NCBI GenBank assembly: GCA_964624255.1
Contig: CAZUWV010000101.1
Location: 1-5,110 of the forward strand
Direction of reading: 5' to 3'
DNA from: JAUZQZ01 sp964624255
Lineage (GTDB): Bacteria > Pseudomonadota > Zetaproteobacteria > Mariprofundales > Mariprofundaceae
Length of the DNA: 5,110 bases
A program made the translations under genes and the position numbers. This document shows positions 1-5,110 of the stretch, piece after piece. The first letter of the stretch is position 1, and each line of letters begins with the position of its first letter. The notes under the pieces were generated by a model. It ran no database searches. It was not told the DNA's origin and worked only from the letters and a program-made list of their open reading frames with translations.

Positions 1-163
1 TGGCATTCTTCTAGGCAGAGAATTGCGGTGGGCAGCGTGCGTCGCCGGCACACCGAGGATAGCTCAGGATCAGAGCCGAATGGCGCTTACTTAAGCTTCT
101 TGGGATGGCCATTTTCGCGTACTATTTCCCGAGCGATAAGCCGTGGTTGAGTGAGCAAAGGGG
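1..163. other. Left flank, no supported gene
   Basis: No gene can be supported here. Two plus-strand frames are open from the window edge (frame 1 to a TGA at 148-150, frame 2 to a TAA at 92-94), so the tail of a gene entering from the left cannot be excluded, but neither short peptide shows a motif I recognise. On the minus strand a 77-codon frame (320 down to 87) crosses this region, but its 5' half is antisense to the IS30 transposase start and its middle runs through the probable IS30 left end, so I regard it as chance. Confidence 0.4.
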
Positions 164-189
164 TGGATTCAAGTTCAAAGTGCAACACC
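164..189 (+). repeat. Probable left terminal inverted repeat of the IS30 element
   Basis: The segment begins GGTGGATTC and ends GTGCAACACC. Read on the minus strand it gives a GGTGTTGCACTT-type sequence, which I recall as typical of IS30-family termini. It lies about 85 bases before the expected transposase start, a plausible distance for this family. The matching right end is absent from the window, so pairing cannot be shown here and the call rests on recalled family resemblance. Confidence 0.4.
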
Positions 190-329
190 TGAAGTATGAG
201 GAGGACATCGCAGGGCAAACCCGGTAACATGAGCGCCGGCATCCCCTCACAGAAACCCCAAGAATCCCTGCACTGTCCTATACCCATCTTAGCGCCGAGG
301 AGAGAACATGTATTCTCCATTGCTCACAA

Positions 330-332
330 TAG
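330..332 (+). other. In-frame amber codon in the IS30 transposase
   Basis: TAG lies in the transposase frame between the N-terminal HLSAEER block and the helix-turn-helix block. No bases need to be added or removed to align both sides with family members, so one substitution (for example CAG to TAG) explains it. The next possible start in frame is the TTG at 336-338, which would omit the first 20 or so residues. Confidence 0.7.
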
Positions 333-1054
333 GGGTTGGGCGGGCGTGAGATTGCCCGAAGTTTAGGCCGCTCGCCGGCCACGATCAGCCGTGAACTACG
401 CCGTGGCAAACCGATCTGGAGTGCCTTCTATAACGATTATTACGCGCACCACCAGGCGCTGGTGCGCCGGTATTGTGCCCGCCACCATCGCCCCCGGCTC
501 AGCGCCTATGTGCACAGCAAGCTCCATGCCTGCTGGCCGCCCGAGGTGATCGCGTGGCGATTAGCGCTGGATTACCCGCATGAGGCTGCGATGCGTATCA
601 GCGCCGAGCAGATCTATCAGTGGGTGTTCGCCGATGCTCGCAGGGGCGCTACGCTGTATCGTGGCCTGCGCCGAGCCCACCGCCGGCGGCGCCGCCAAAG
701 CCGCCTGGGACGGGCAAAACGGGGCATCCGGGATCGGATCGGCATCGAGCAGCGCCCGGCTATCGTTGCGCGAGGTGCTCGTTTCGGCGACTGGGAGGGT
801 GATACCATCGAGGGCCGCAAGGGCAGCGGCCTCATTGTCACACACGTTGAGCGCAAAAGCGGTTACCGGGTGGCCGCCAAGCTCCCAGGCAAGCACGCCG
901 ATCGACTCGCCACCGAGACCCTGCGGGCTTTTCGAGTCGTACCGAAGCGGCTGCGCCACACCTTGAGCTACGATAACGGCACCGAGTTCGCCGAGTTCAA
1001 ACGCATTGCGAGCCTATCCGGTTTCGATAGCCATTTTGCAAAGCCTTATTCGCC

Positions 1055-1732
1055 TTGGCAGCGCGGATGCAACGAGAATATCAATGGACTACTCAGGCGG
1101 TTTTTTCCCAAGGGGTGCGGGAGTCCACGCAGAGCTGGCGGGAGGTACTGTTGAAGCTGAAGTCACGCGGGATGAACGCGCCCAAGCTGGCGATCGGAGA
1201 TGGGGCCCTGGGGTTCTGGGCCGCGCTGGAAGAAGTCTACGGGAAGACGCGCCAACAGCGATGCTGGGTGCATAAGACGAGGAACGTGCTTAACTGTTTG
1301 CCGAAGTCGGCTCAGCCGAAAGCGAAACAGGCGCTGCACAGTATCTGGCAAACCGAGACCCAGGCAGAGGCGGAAAAGGCCTTCGATCTGCTCATCAGGA
1401 GCTATGAACCGAAGTATCCGAAGGCGGCCCTGTGTCTACACAAAGACCATGAGGAGTTGATGGCCTTCTATGATTTTCCGGCTCAGCACGGGCAGAGCAT
1501 ACGGACCACTAATCCGATTGAATCGAGCTTCGCGACGATCCGCCATCGAACCCAGCGTTCCATGGGCTGCTTGTCCCGGGATGGGATGTTGCATATGATG
1601 TTCAAGCTCGGACAGTGTGCCGAGAAGAAGTGGAGACGCTTACGCGGTTTCGATTATCTGGCCAAGGTGATAACCGGAATCCCATTCAAAGATGGACTCG
1701 AGGTGACAGTAGTCGATCGGGTCGCCGCTTGA
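1055..1732 (+). pseudogene. IS256-family transposase, C-terminal half only
   Basis: IS256-family transposases (about 400 residues, MULE-like DDE fold) move their element by a copy-out mechanism. Only about 205 codons remain here, from GVRESTQSW (about 1113) to the TGA at 1730-1732. Kept features are the second catalytic Asp in AIGDGALGFWAAL (codon 1199-1201), the C-x2-H motif in QRCWVHKT, and the catalytic Glu in TTNPIESSFATIRHRT (codon 1520-1522). The N-terminal DNA-binding part and the first Asp are missing. The open frame extends back to a TTG at 1055, but codons 1055 to about 1111 are IS30 sequence read out of frame, so this start is an artefact of the junction. The product, if made, should be inactive as a transposase. 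The remaining sequence has no internal stop or frameshift, which suggests the truncation is not very old. Confidence 0.88.
1111..1120 (+). other. Junction between IS30 and IS256 sequence
   Basis: IS30-frame similarity (RRFFPKG) ends and IS256-frame similarity (GVRESTQSW) begins within a few bases. The GGGGTGCGG string at 1112-1120 could belong to either parent: codons for KGC in the IS30 frame, or for GVR in the IS256 frame. This suggests a join at a short shared sequence. The two reading frames differ, so the parental transposases are not fused in frame. Confidence 0.65.
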
Positions 1733-1767
1733 TTCAACCGGCTAAACACCACTTTCGGCAATAACTC
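1112..1767 (+). mobile_element. IS256-family insertion sequence remnant (left half missing)
   Basis: The right half of an IS256-family element carries the 3' part of the transposase and a probable right terminal repeat. The left terminal repeat and the first half of the transposase are missing, replaced by IS30 sequence. No target duplication can be assessed because the left boundary is lost. Confidence 0.75.
1745..1767 (-). repeat. Probable right terminal repeat of the IS256 element
   Basis: Thirteen bases after the transposase stop lies AACACCACTTTCGGCAATAACTC. Read from outside inwards on the minus strand it begins GAGTTATTGCC, which resembles the ends of proteobacterial IS256-type elements as I remember them. 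The exact outer base is uncertain, as the left partner is absent. Confidence 0.4.
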
Positions 1768-1788
1768 GTGGAGTTGTATTTACGAGTT
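1763..1788. repeat. Small inverted repeat across the IS256 right boundary
   Basis: AACTCGT (1763-1769) and ACGAGTT (1782-1788) are perfect 7-base complements separated by 12 bases. The structure straddles the probable end of the IS256 relic and the start of the synthetase leader. There is no T-run after it, so it is not a classical terminator. It could be chance, or a remnant of the insertion target. Confidence 0.3.
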
Positions 1789-1882
1789 GAATTCAGACTT
1801 CTTATTTTCGGATATAAAAGCGCTAAAATGTACCCGCACAGCGGCGGAAGATCCACGCGTAAATCTCCAGGAAACAAAACAA
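1768..1882 (+). promoter_or_regulatory. Leader region of the acyl-CoA synthetase gene
   Basis: This AT-richer stretch separates the IS256 relic from the synthetase start. It contains promoter-like hexamers, TTGAAT (1787-1792) with TATAAA (1813-1818), but the 20-base spacing is longer than optimal; TAAAAT at 1824-1829 is another possible -10 element. No -35/-10 pair is convincing. The synthetase frame is open back to a TTG at 1787, but the extra 32 codons show no family resemblance, so I treat them as untranslated. Confidence 0.3.
1869..1874 (+). promoter_or_regulatory. Ribosome-binding site deciding the synthetase start
   Basis: AGGAAA ends 8 bases before the ATG at 1883. It is the best ribosome-binding sequence near the start of the frame, and it favours this ATG over the upstream TTG at 1787. 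Confidence 0.7.
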
Positions 1883-3862
1883 ATGAAGCAGTATCGATCC
1901 GAACCGGGTTTCAATCAACCCTTAGTGCCACCGGTTGAGGGTCTCACCCGTGCCGGTGGGCTGACCCTAAAAGCAGCCGGTGAGCTACTGGAGGCAGCCC
2001 ACAGGGATCCCGAAGCCTATTGGTCTCAAATCGCCCGTGAACTGGAATGGCGGACACCCTGGATACATACGCTTGATGGCGGTTTTCCGAGATTTCGTTA
2101 TTTCTCCGGAGGTGTGAGTAATGTTTCGGTTAACTGTATCGATCGCTGGGCCGCAATTCGCCCTAATCAGGTCGCTATCTACTGGGAACGGGAAGATGGA
2201 GCCCGCGAGCGGCTCACCTTCTTGGAACTCGCACACCAGACCGCCCGACTGGCAAACGCGCTTAAGCGCCTCGGCGTGGGGCGCTCGGATCGGGTGGCGA
2301 TCTACCTCTCTAATATCCCCGAGGCTTGGATTGCGGTGCATGCCTGCTACCGGATCGGAGCGATCTACAGCATAATCTTCGCTGGATTCTCGGCTCATGC
2401 GGTTCACCAACGCCTCGCCGATGCACAGCCCAAGGTGGTCATTACCGCCAATGCCAGTTTGCGCCACGGCCATCCGGTTCCGCTGAAAGCAACACTCGAG
2501 AAAGCCCTGAAGGGAGTCGACTCGGTTGAACGGATCATAATGACCCATCGAGTCGACGTGGATGTGCCCCACACGGAACGGGATCTCGACTGGCACGAAT
2601 GCTTGGCGGCCGAGTGCCCCGTTTGCCCTCCCGAGCCCATGGAGGCCAATGAGCCCGGCTTTATTATTTACACTTCCGGGACCAGTGCTCAACCCAAAGG
2701 ATTGGTGCATGCAGGCATGGGGTTTTTAGTCGGTGTCTATGCCAACGTAAAGTGGTCTCTTGCTCTCACTCCACAAGACATCTATTGGTGTACGGCCGAT
2801 ATCGGCTGGCTGGCGATGCCCGTTTTCGCCACCGTCGGCGGATTGGCCCACGGCGCAAGTCACGTGCTCTATGAAGGCGCGTTGGATTGGCCGGATCCGG
2901 GACGTCTGTACCGCATGATCGAAGCCTACGGCATCACCAAACTGTTTGCCGCTCCCACTGTATTGAGGATGCTGCGGCGTTCCGGTGACCAACACCTGCA
3001 TGGGATCGACCTCGATTCGCTCCGGCTCATCTTGTTGGCTGGCGAACCCTTGGATCCCGAGACCTGGTGGTGGATACACGATGTGCTCGGCTCCGGCCAT
3101 GTTTTTCTCAATAACACCTACGGGCAAACCGAAACCGGTACGGCATGGACATCGTCGATGGTCGGGCTGACCGCGACCCGCCCCGGCAGTTGTGGGCATC
3201 CCCTGCCGGGCTACCAAGCCCGGGTTCTTGATGAACAGGATCGGTCCGTTTCGACCGGACAGGTTGGCGACTTGGTGCTCAGCGCGCCCTTTCCCAGCCT
3301 AGCCAGGGATATTTGGGGCGATTCCGAACGCTATGTGAAAACTTATTTCAGTACGCATGCCGGCCACTACCACAGTAGTGACGCCGCATTCATCGATGCC
3401 GACGGCATGGTCTGGGTAACCGGGCGAACCGACGATGTTATCAACGTGTCGGCTCATCGACTCGGCACGATGGAACTCGAAGCAGCACTGCTCAACCATC
3501 CCGCTGTCGGTGAAGCAGCCGTAGTCGGCGCCTACGATCCGGTCAAGGGAATGGTGCCTGTGGCCTTCGTGGTATTGCGCATGGGATATGAACCCGGATC
3601 CACGCTTGGCGCCGAATTGGAAGTCGCCGTTACCACGGCGGCGGGCCGCTATGCTCGGCCCAGACGGATCGTGTTCACATCGACCTTACCACGCACCCGA
3701 AGCGGCAAGATCATGCGCCGATTATTGCGCGAATTACTCGATCAGGGGCATATTCAAAGCGATATCACCGCACTCGATAACCCAGATGCGATCGATACTC
3801 TGGATAAAATTTTGAAGCGCTCGGTTTACTCAAAAGACGATAATTCGTGCAACAACCAGTGA
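1883..3862 (+). CDS. AMP-forming acyl-CoA synthetase, Acs/PrpE type, with altered acyl pocket
   Basis: Cytosolic enzyme of the ANL superfamily: a carboxylic acid plus ATP gives an acyl-adenylate, then acyl-CoA. The 659 residues compare with about 652 for Acs. An ACAS N-terminal region (about 33-90) precedes the AMP-binding domain and a mobile C-terminal domain (after D517). Motifs: YTSGTSAQPKG at 263-273, CTADIGW ending at W309, AGEP at 386-389, YGQTETG at 413-419, D500, GRTDD at 514-518, and TRSGK with the adenylation Lys at K609. Numbering at these motifs equals Salmonella Acs from memory. In Acs, V310, T311, V386 and W414 line the acetyl pocket; here they are Leu, Ala, Ala and Gly, so a larger acid is expected. 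P-loop G269 is Ala, hinge-region G524 is Ala, and the Arg194 and Arg584 equivalents are His197 and Thr584. K609 in a TRSGK context is the site that Pat acetylates in Acs, so similar control is possible. The frame could start at TTG 1787, but the ribosome-binding site favours ATG 1883. It has no operon partner. The class is secure; the substrate is unknown. Confidence 0.93.
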   Translation: MKQYRSEPGFNQPLVPPVEGLTRAGGLTLKAAGELLEAAHRDPEAYWSQIARELEWRTPWIHTLDGGFPRFRYFSGGVSNVSVNCIDRWAAIRPNQVAIYWEREDGARERLTFLELAHQTARLANALKRLGVGRSDRVAIYLSNIPEAWIAVHACYRIGAIYSIIFAGFSAHAVHQRLADAQPKVVITANASLRHGHPVPLKATLEKALKGVDSVERIIMTHRVDVDVPHTERDLDWHECLAAECPVCPPEPMEANEPGFIIYTSGTSAQPKGLVHAGMGFLVGVYANVKWSLALTPQDIYWCTADIGWLAMPVFATVGGLAHGASHVLYEGALDWPDPGRLYRMIEAYGITKLFAAPTVLRMLRRSGDQHLHGIDLDSLRLILLAGEPLDPETWWWIHDVLGSGHVFLNNTYGQTETGTAWTSSMVGLTATRPGSCGHPLPGYQARVLDEQDRSVSTGQVGDLVLSAPFPSLARDIWGDSERYVKTYFSTHAGHYHSSDAAFIDADGMVWVTGRTDDVINVSAHRLGTMELEAALLNHPAVGEAAVVGAYDPVKGMVPVAFVVLRMGYEPGSTLGAELEVAVTTAAGRYARPRRIVFTSTLPRTRSGKIMRRLLRELLDQGHIQSDITALDNPDAIDTLDKILKRSVYSKDDNSCNNQ

Positions 3863-3909
3863 TATATGGAAAGTACTGACACAGTTTTCTGGGTATTGAT
3901 GTCGTCTAA

Positions 3910-3971
3910 ATTACCAATTTAATCCCTGCGGGTTATATTCCCCGCAGCTTGCTGCGCGATATTTTGGTAAT
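3910..3971. repeat. Inverted-repeat element with internal REP-like palindrome
   Basis: The ends ATTACCAA (3910-3917) and TTGGTAAT (3964-3971) are perfect 8-base inverted repeats. Inside, CCCGCAG (3941-3947) can pair with the preceding CTGCGGG (3926-3932, loop of 8), while its CGCAG part (3943-3947) can instead pair with the following CTGCG (3952-3956, loop CTTG). The two inner hairpins exclude each other. The core CCCCGCAGCTTGCTGCG is closely related to the hairpin at 3995-4016. It may be a REP-like sequence or a very small non-autonomous element; no REP-associated transposase is in the window. Confidence 0.6.
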
Positions 3972-3994
3972 GCGGAGCTGGTACGACTGACAAT

Positions 3995-4016
3995 ACCCCG
4001 CGGCTTGCCGCGGGGT
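3995..4016. repeat. REP-like perfect hairpin
   Basis: CCCCGCGG (3996-4003), loop CTTG (4004-4007) and CCGCGGGG (4008-4015) form a perfect stem, extended by an A-T pair at 3995/4016. The stem is almost all G and C and would be very stable. The following bases, TGGTTTATAG, are not a proper T-run, so I prefer a REP-type palindrome over an intrinsic terminator, although it may protect or end the upstream transcript. It resembles the 3940-3956 core, with base changes on both sides of the stem that keep pairing. Confidence 0.7.
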
Positions 4017-4075
4017 GGTTTATAGTAAGTGAACCCTGGATTTCATTTTTTTCCTGAAGAGCCCTAAATAATAGA

Positions 4076-4804
4076 GTGACTGTGAACAAAAGATCTATCA
4101 ATTTGCTCTTTAAGATTAGAGAAGAATCGAATAATTTAATTATAGCATTTACTGGTTTTGCCAATAAGCTAATGATGCACCCCTTTGATTTTTTTCAGGT
4201 AACAAAGAAACTTGATTATTCACGTGTGCTCGTGCGAGATCCATCTCAGAGGCTCTGTTTAGGTGGAATAGACGACACGTTTGATTCTTTTCAAAAAGTT
4301 ATAGAAGAATTGCGTGCTTTAATAGTCGAATCAAATGCTAATTACGTTATGGTTGTTGGCACATCAGGCGGTTCGTATGCGGCTATATTGGCGGGCCATT
4401 TATTAAAAGCTAATTTTGTGCATGCATTTTCACCGGCCACCTATGTGAATATTTCCAGTATAGTTGGTCATTTGGATTTCGACGCATTGCGCAATAATTG
4501 GAGAACCATAATGAAACTGTATTCCCAATCTTTTGAGGAGCATCGTTATTTCGACCTAAAGAAAGTATTATCCACATGGAATGGCGTAACAAAATATTAT
4601 GTACATGTTAGCAAGTATCATAAATTGGATTATATGAGGGCTTCTCATATAAAAAATTGTCAGGGAGTAACCCTACTGGAATATCCTTGTAAAAGTCATA
4701 ATATTGTTAGATTTTTATATAAGAATAAACTTCTCATCGAGCTGCTGAAAGAAGAAAACCAGAGTAACTTATTTACCTGGTATCAAAATCACTTTGAGTT
4801 ATAA
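4076..4804 (+). CDS. Orphan alpha/beta-hydrolase-like protein
   Basis: The 242-residue product resembles a small alpha/beta hydrolase; I do not recognise a named family and the substrate is unknown. An early hydrophobic strand (LIIAFTGFAN, residues 21-30) is followed by a second strand (VMVVG, 91-95) leading into the nucleophile elbow G95-T-S97-G-G99, a GxSxG motif with S97. Plausible partners are D185 (in HKLDYM) and H208 (in KSHNIV), in the normal Ser-Asp-His order. No signal peptide or membrane segment is visible, so it is probably cytosolic. The start is uncertain: GTG at 4076 or GTG at 4082 both lack a strong ribosome-binding site, while the first ATG (residues 33-34) would remove the first strand. 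GC content is about 35% in a counted sample, against about 60% in the synthetase, which suggests acquisition from another source. It stands alone between REP-like palindromes and mobile-element debris. Distantly similar proteins, as I recall, occur near polysaccharide or capsule genes, but nothing here supports that role. Confidence 0.75.
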   Translation: MTVNKRSINLLFKIREESNNLIIAFTGFANKLMMHPFDFFQVTKKLDYSRVLVRDPSQRLCLGGIDDTFDSFQKVIEELRALIVESNANYVMVVGTSGGSYAAILAGHLLKANFVHAFSPATYVNISSIVGHLDFDALRNNWRTIMKLYSQSFEEHRYFDLKKVLSTWNGVTKYYVHVSKYHKLDYMRASHIKNCQGVTLLEYPCKSHNIVRFLYKNKLLIELLKEENQSNLFTWYQNHFEL

Positions 4805-4837
4805 CCGAATCTGGTGTATGAGGGGTTGAAAGGAAGC

Positions 4838-4896
4838 GGCGTATCTGGCTTGACTTGTTGTTGTGAAGACAAACAACCAACCTGAGGAGATACGCC
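4838..4896 (+). repeat. Nested stem-loop in a leader-like segment
   Basis: GGCGTATCT (4838-4846) and AGATACGCC (4888-4896) are perfect 9-base complements 41 bases apart. Between them GTTGTTGT and ACAAACAAC can form a second, bulged stem around GAAG. The 3' arm overlaps the region between the AGGAG at 4885-4889 and the ATG at 4900, so the fold would hide the ribosome-binding site on the plus-strand transcript. Such leaders can limit transposase translation, but this reading is inferred. Confidence 0.45.
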
Positions 4897-4899
4897 ACT

Positions 4900-4935
4900 A
4901 TGAGCAGAAGCTTTAGGGCCAGTTCGAAGCTTTAG
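4900..4935 (+). pseudogene. Decapitated gene start, 11 codons after a good ribosome-binding site
   Basis: ATG at 4900 follows AGGAG (4885-4889) with 10 bases between. The frame reads MSRSFRASSKL and stops at TAG 4933-4935. The quality of the translation signal against the tiny length suggests that a gene start was separated from its body when the repeat-bearing sequence joined it. A true leader peptide is possible, but no attenuator-like structure follows. Confidence 0.3.
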
Positions 4936-4955
4936 CGAAGCTTTAGGGCCAGTTC
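4907..4955. repeat. Short direct repeats containing GAAGCTTTAG
   Basis: GAAGCTTTAGGGCCAGTTC occurs at 4907-4925 and again at 4937-4955, offset by 30 bases. Between them lies a partial third copy, and CGAAGCTTTAG is repeated back to back at 4925-4935 and 4936-4946. The pattern suggests local duplication by slippage or by repeated insertion at one site. Confidence 0.75.
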
Positions 4956-5110
4956 TAACATTCCAACATTTATGCTATCGCCAAGTTTATATCCTGGGTC
5001 TTTTACGCCGGGATTTGCGGTGCCGCATGGTGGCTAATGATGGGATGTAGAACCTAAAAATTCCGATTATCATGCTACGGATTGCAGGCGCTGCACAACG
5101 GGCTGTATCC

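Larger units (their letters stand above)
164..1119 (+). mobile_element. IS30-family insertion sequence remnant (right end missing)
   Basis: This is the left part of an IS30-family element. It is defined by the transposase relic and by a probable left terminal sequence at 164-189. The element lacks the last part of the transposase and the right terminal repeat, because IS256-family sequence takes over near 1111-1120. With one end and a broken gene it should not move by itself. The exact left boundary is inferred, since no partner repeat remains in the window to pair with it. Confidence 0.7.
273..1154 (+). pseudogene. IS30-family transposase, broken at the start, by an amber codon and at the 3' end
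   Basis: An IS30-type transposase cuts and joins the ends of its own element. The longest open stretch is 336-1154 from a TTG, but family resemblance continues upstream in the same frame. Codons from 276 read SYTHLSAEER, a typical IS30 N-terminus, preceded by CTG (273-275) where ATG would be expected. After EER come eight residues, then TAG (330-332), then GLGGREIARSLGRS, the helix-turn-helix region. The spacing matches family members, so the TAG looks like a point nonsense mutation rather than a frameshift. Counting from the TTG at 336, the catalytic residues are D156 (in WEGDTIEG), D213 (in SYDNGTEF) and E247 (in NENINGLLR), giving the DD(33)E spacing of the family. Family likeness ends at FFPKG, about base 1114. 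The last residues to 1154 are an out-of-frame reading of IS256 sequence, so the C-terminus is lost. Function is very unlikely unless the TTG start gives a partial protein. Confidence 0.85.
3863..4075. other. Intergenic region with REP-like palindromes
   Basis: The 213 bases between the synthetase and the hydrolase contain no supported gene. They hold an inverted-repeat element at 3910-3971 and a strong GC-rich hairpin at 3995-4016, listed separately. No hairpin followed directly by a T-run is present after the synthetase stop, so a classical intrinsic terminator is not seen, although the strong hairpin might slow or stop transcription. The T-rich stretch at 4041-4052 lies 25 bases beyond the hairpin, too far for a standard terminator. 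No convincing promoter for the hydrolase was found. Confidence 0.6.
4805..5110. other. Right flank, mobile-element-like debris, no supported gene
   Basis: No long reading frame exists on either strand. The left part (4838-4935) looks like the leader and first codons of a lost gene: an inverted repeat, a good ribosome-binding site and an ATG followed by a stop after 11 codons. Short direct repeats follow at 4907-4955. The remainder to the window edge, about 4956-5110, shows only short frames and no structure I can identify. An insertion sequence cut by later rearrangement would explain it, but I cannot name the family. Confidence 0.45.

Noticed and set aside
87..320. Minus-strand 77-codon frame
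   Set aside because: It overlaps the probable IS30 left end and is antisense to the IS30 transposase N-terminus. It shows no domain, and no ribosome-binding site is visible before its ATG.
300..336. Double frameshift in the IS30 N-terminus
   Set aside because: A reading through another frame gives EHVFSIAHNRG, but it needs two compensating indels. A single nonsense codon in one frame aligns fully and is simpler.
561..959. Minus-strand 132-codon frame, and plus-strand frames at 580-966 and 620-802
   Set aside because: They are overlapping frames of the GC-rich IS30 transposase, whose catalytic motifs identify the real frame.
1006..1275. Plus-strand 89-codon frame across the junction
   Set aside because: It reads both IS30 and IS256 sequence out of frame and carries no family motif.
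1787..1882. N-terminal extension of the synthetase from TTG 1787
   Set aside because: The 32 extra codons have no family resemblance, while AGGAAA at 1869-1874 is well placed for ATG 1883.
1985..2710. Minus-strand 241-codon frame, and one at 2726-3217
   Set aside because: Both lie opposite the well-supported synthetase and show no recognisable motif.
3995..4016. Intrinsic terminator of the synthetase
   Set aside because: The hairpin is strong but lacks an adjacent T-run and lies over 130 bases after the stop. Its relation to the 3940-3956 palindrome favours a repeat family.
3910..4016. CRISPR array
   Set aside because: There are only two similar palindromes with sequence changes, no regular spacers and no cas gene.

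Overview
The window reads as an accessory, insertion-sequence-rich stretch of a proteobacterial chromosome or large plasmid. The transposases, the Acs-type enzyme and the GC-rich base composition of the central gene (about 60% in a hand-counted sample) fit a gammaproteobacterium or relative, but no rRNA or marker gene is present to fix the taxon.

Layout. Bases 1-160 hold no gene I can support. From about 164 to 1767 lies a compound relic of two insertion sequences. The left part is an IS30-family element: probable left end, then a transposase with a CTG where the start codon should be, an in-frame amber codon at 330-332, and an intact DD(33)E catalytic core. It is cut off and joined near 1111-1120 to the right half of an IS256-family transposase, which keeps its second Asp, its C-x2-H motif and its Glu and runs to a probable right end at about 1767. 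Neither element has both ends, so neither should be autonomous.

Bases 1883-3862 encode a full-length AMP-forming acyl-CoA synthetase of the Acs/PrpE type. Around the active-site motifs the residue numbers match Salmonella Acs, as I recall that sequence, which allows a position-by-position reading. The adenylation residues are kept. The four acyl-pocket positions are all changed (L310, A311, A386, G414), and several positions linked to the CoA half-reaction differ (A524, T584, H197). I read it as a synthetase for an acyl group larger than acetate. This is the most interesting coding feature.

Bases 3863-4075 are non-coding and contain two related GC-rich palindromes with CTTG loops (REP-like), one inside a larger inverted repeat. 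Bases 4076-4804 encode an orphan AT-rich (about 35% GC in a sample) alpha/beta-hydrolase-like protein with a visible Ser-Asp-His triad; its composition differs sharply from the synthetase and suggests separate acquisition. Bases 4805-5110 hold a structured leader, a ribosome-binding site in front of an 11-codon reading frame, and short direct repeats, probably debris of another mobile element.

The genes do not form an obvious pathway. The synthetase and the hydrolase are separated by the repeats and differ in composition, so joint action is not supported. I see no clear new multi-gene system; the strongest leads are the remodelled synthetase, the chimeric insertion-sequence relic and the palindrome cluster.
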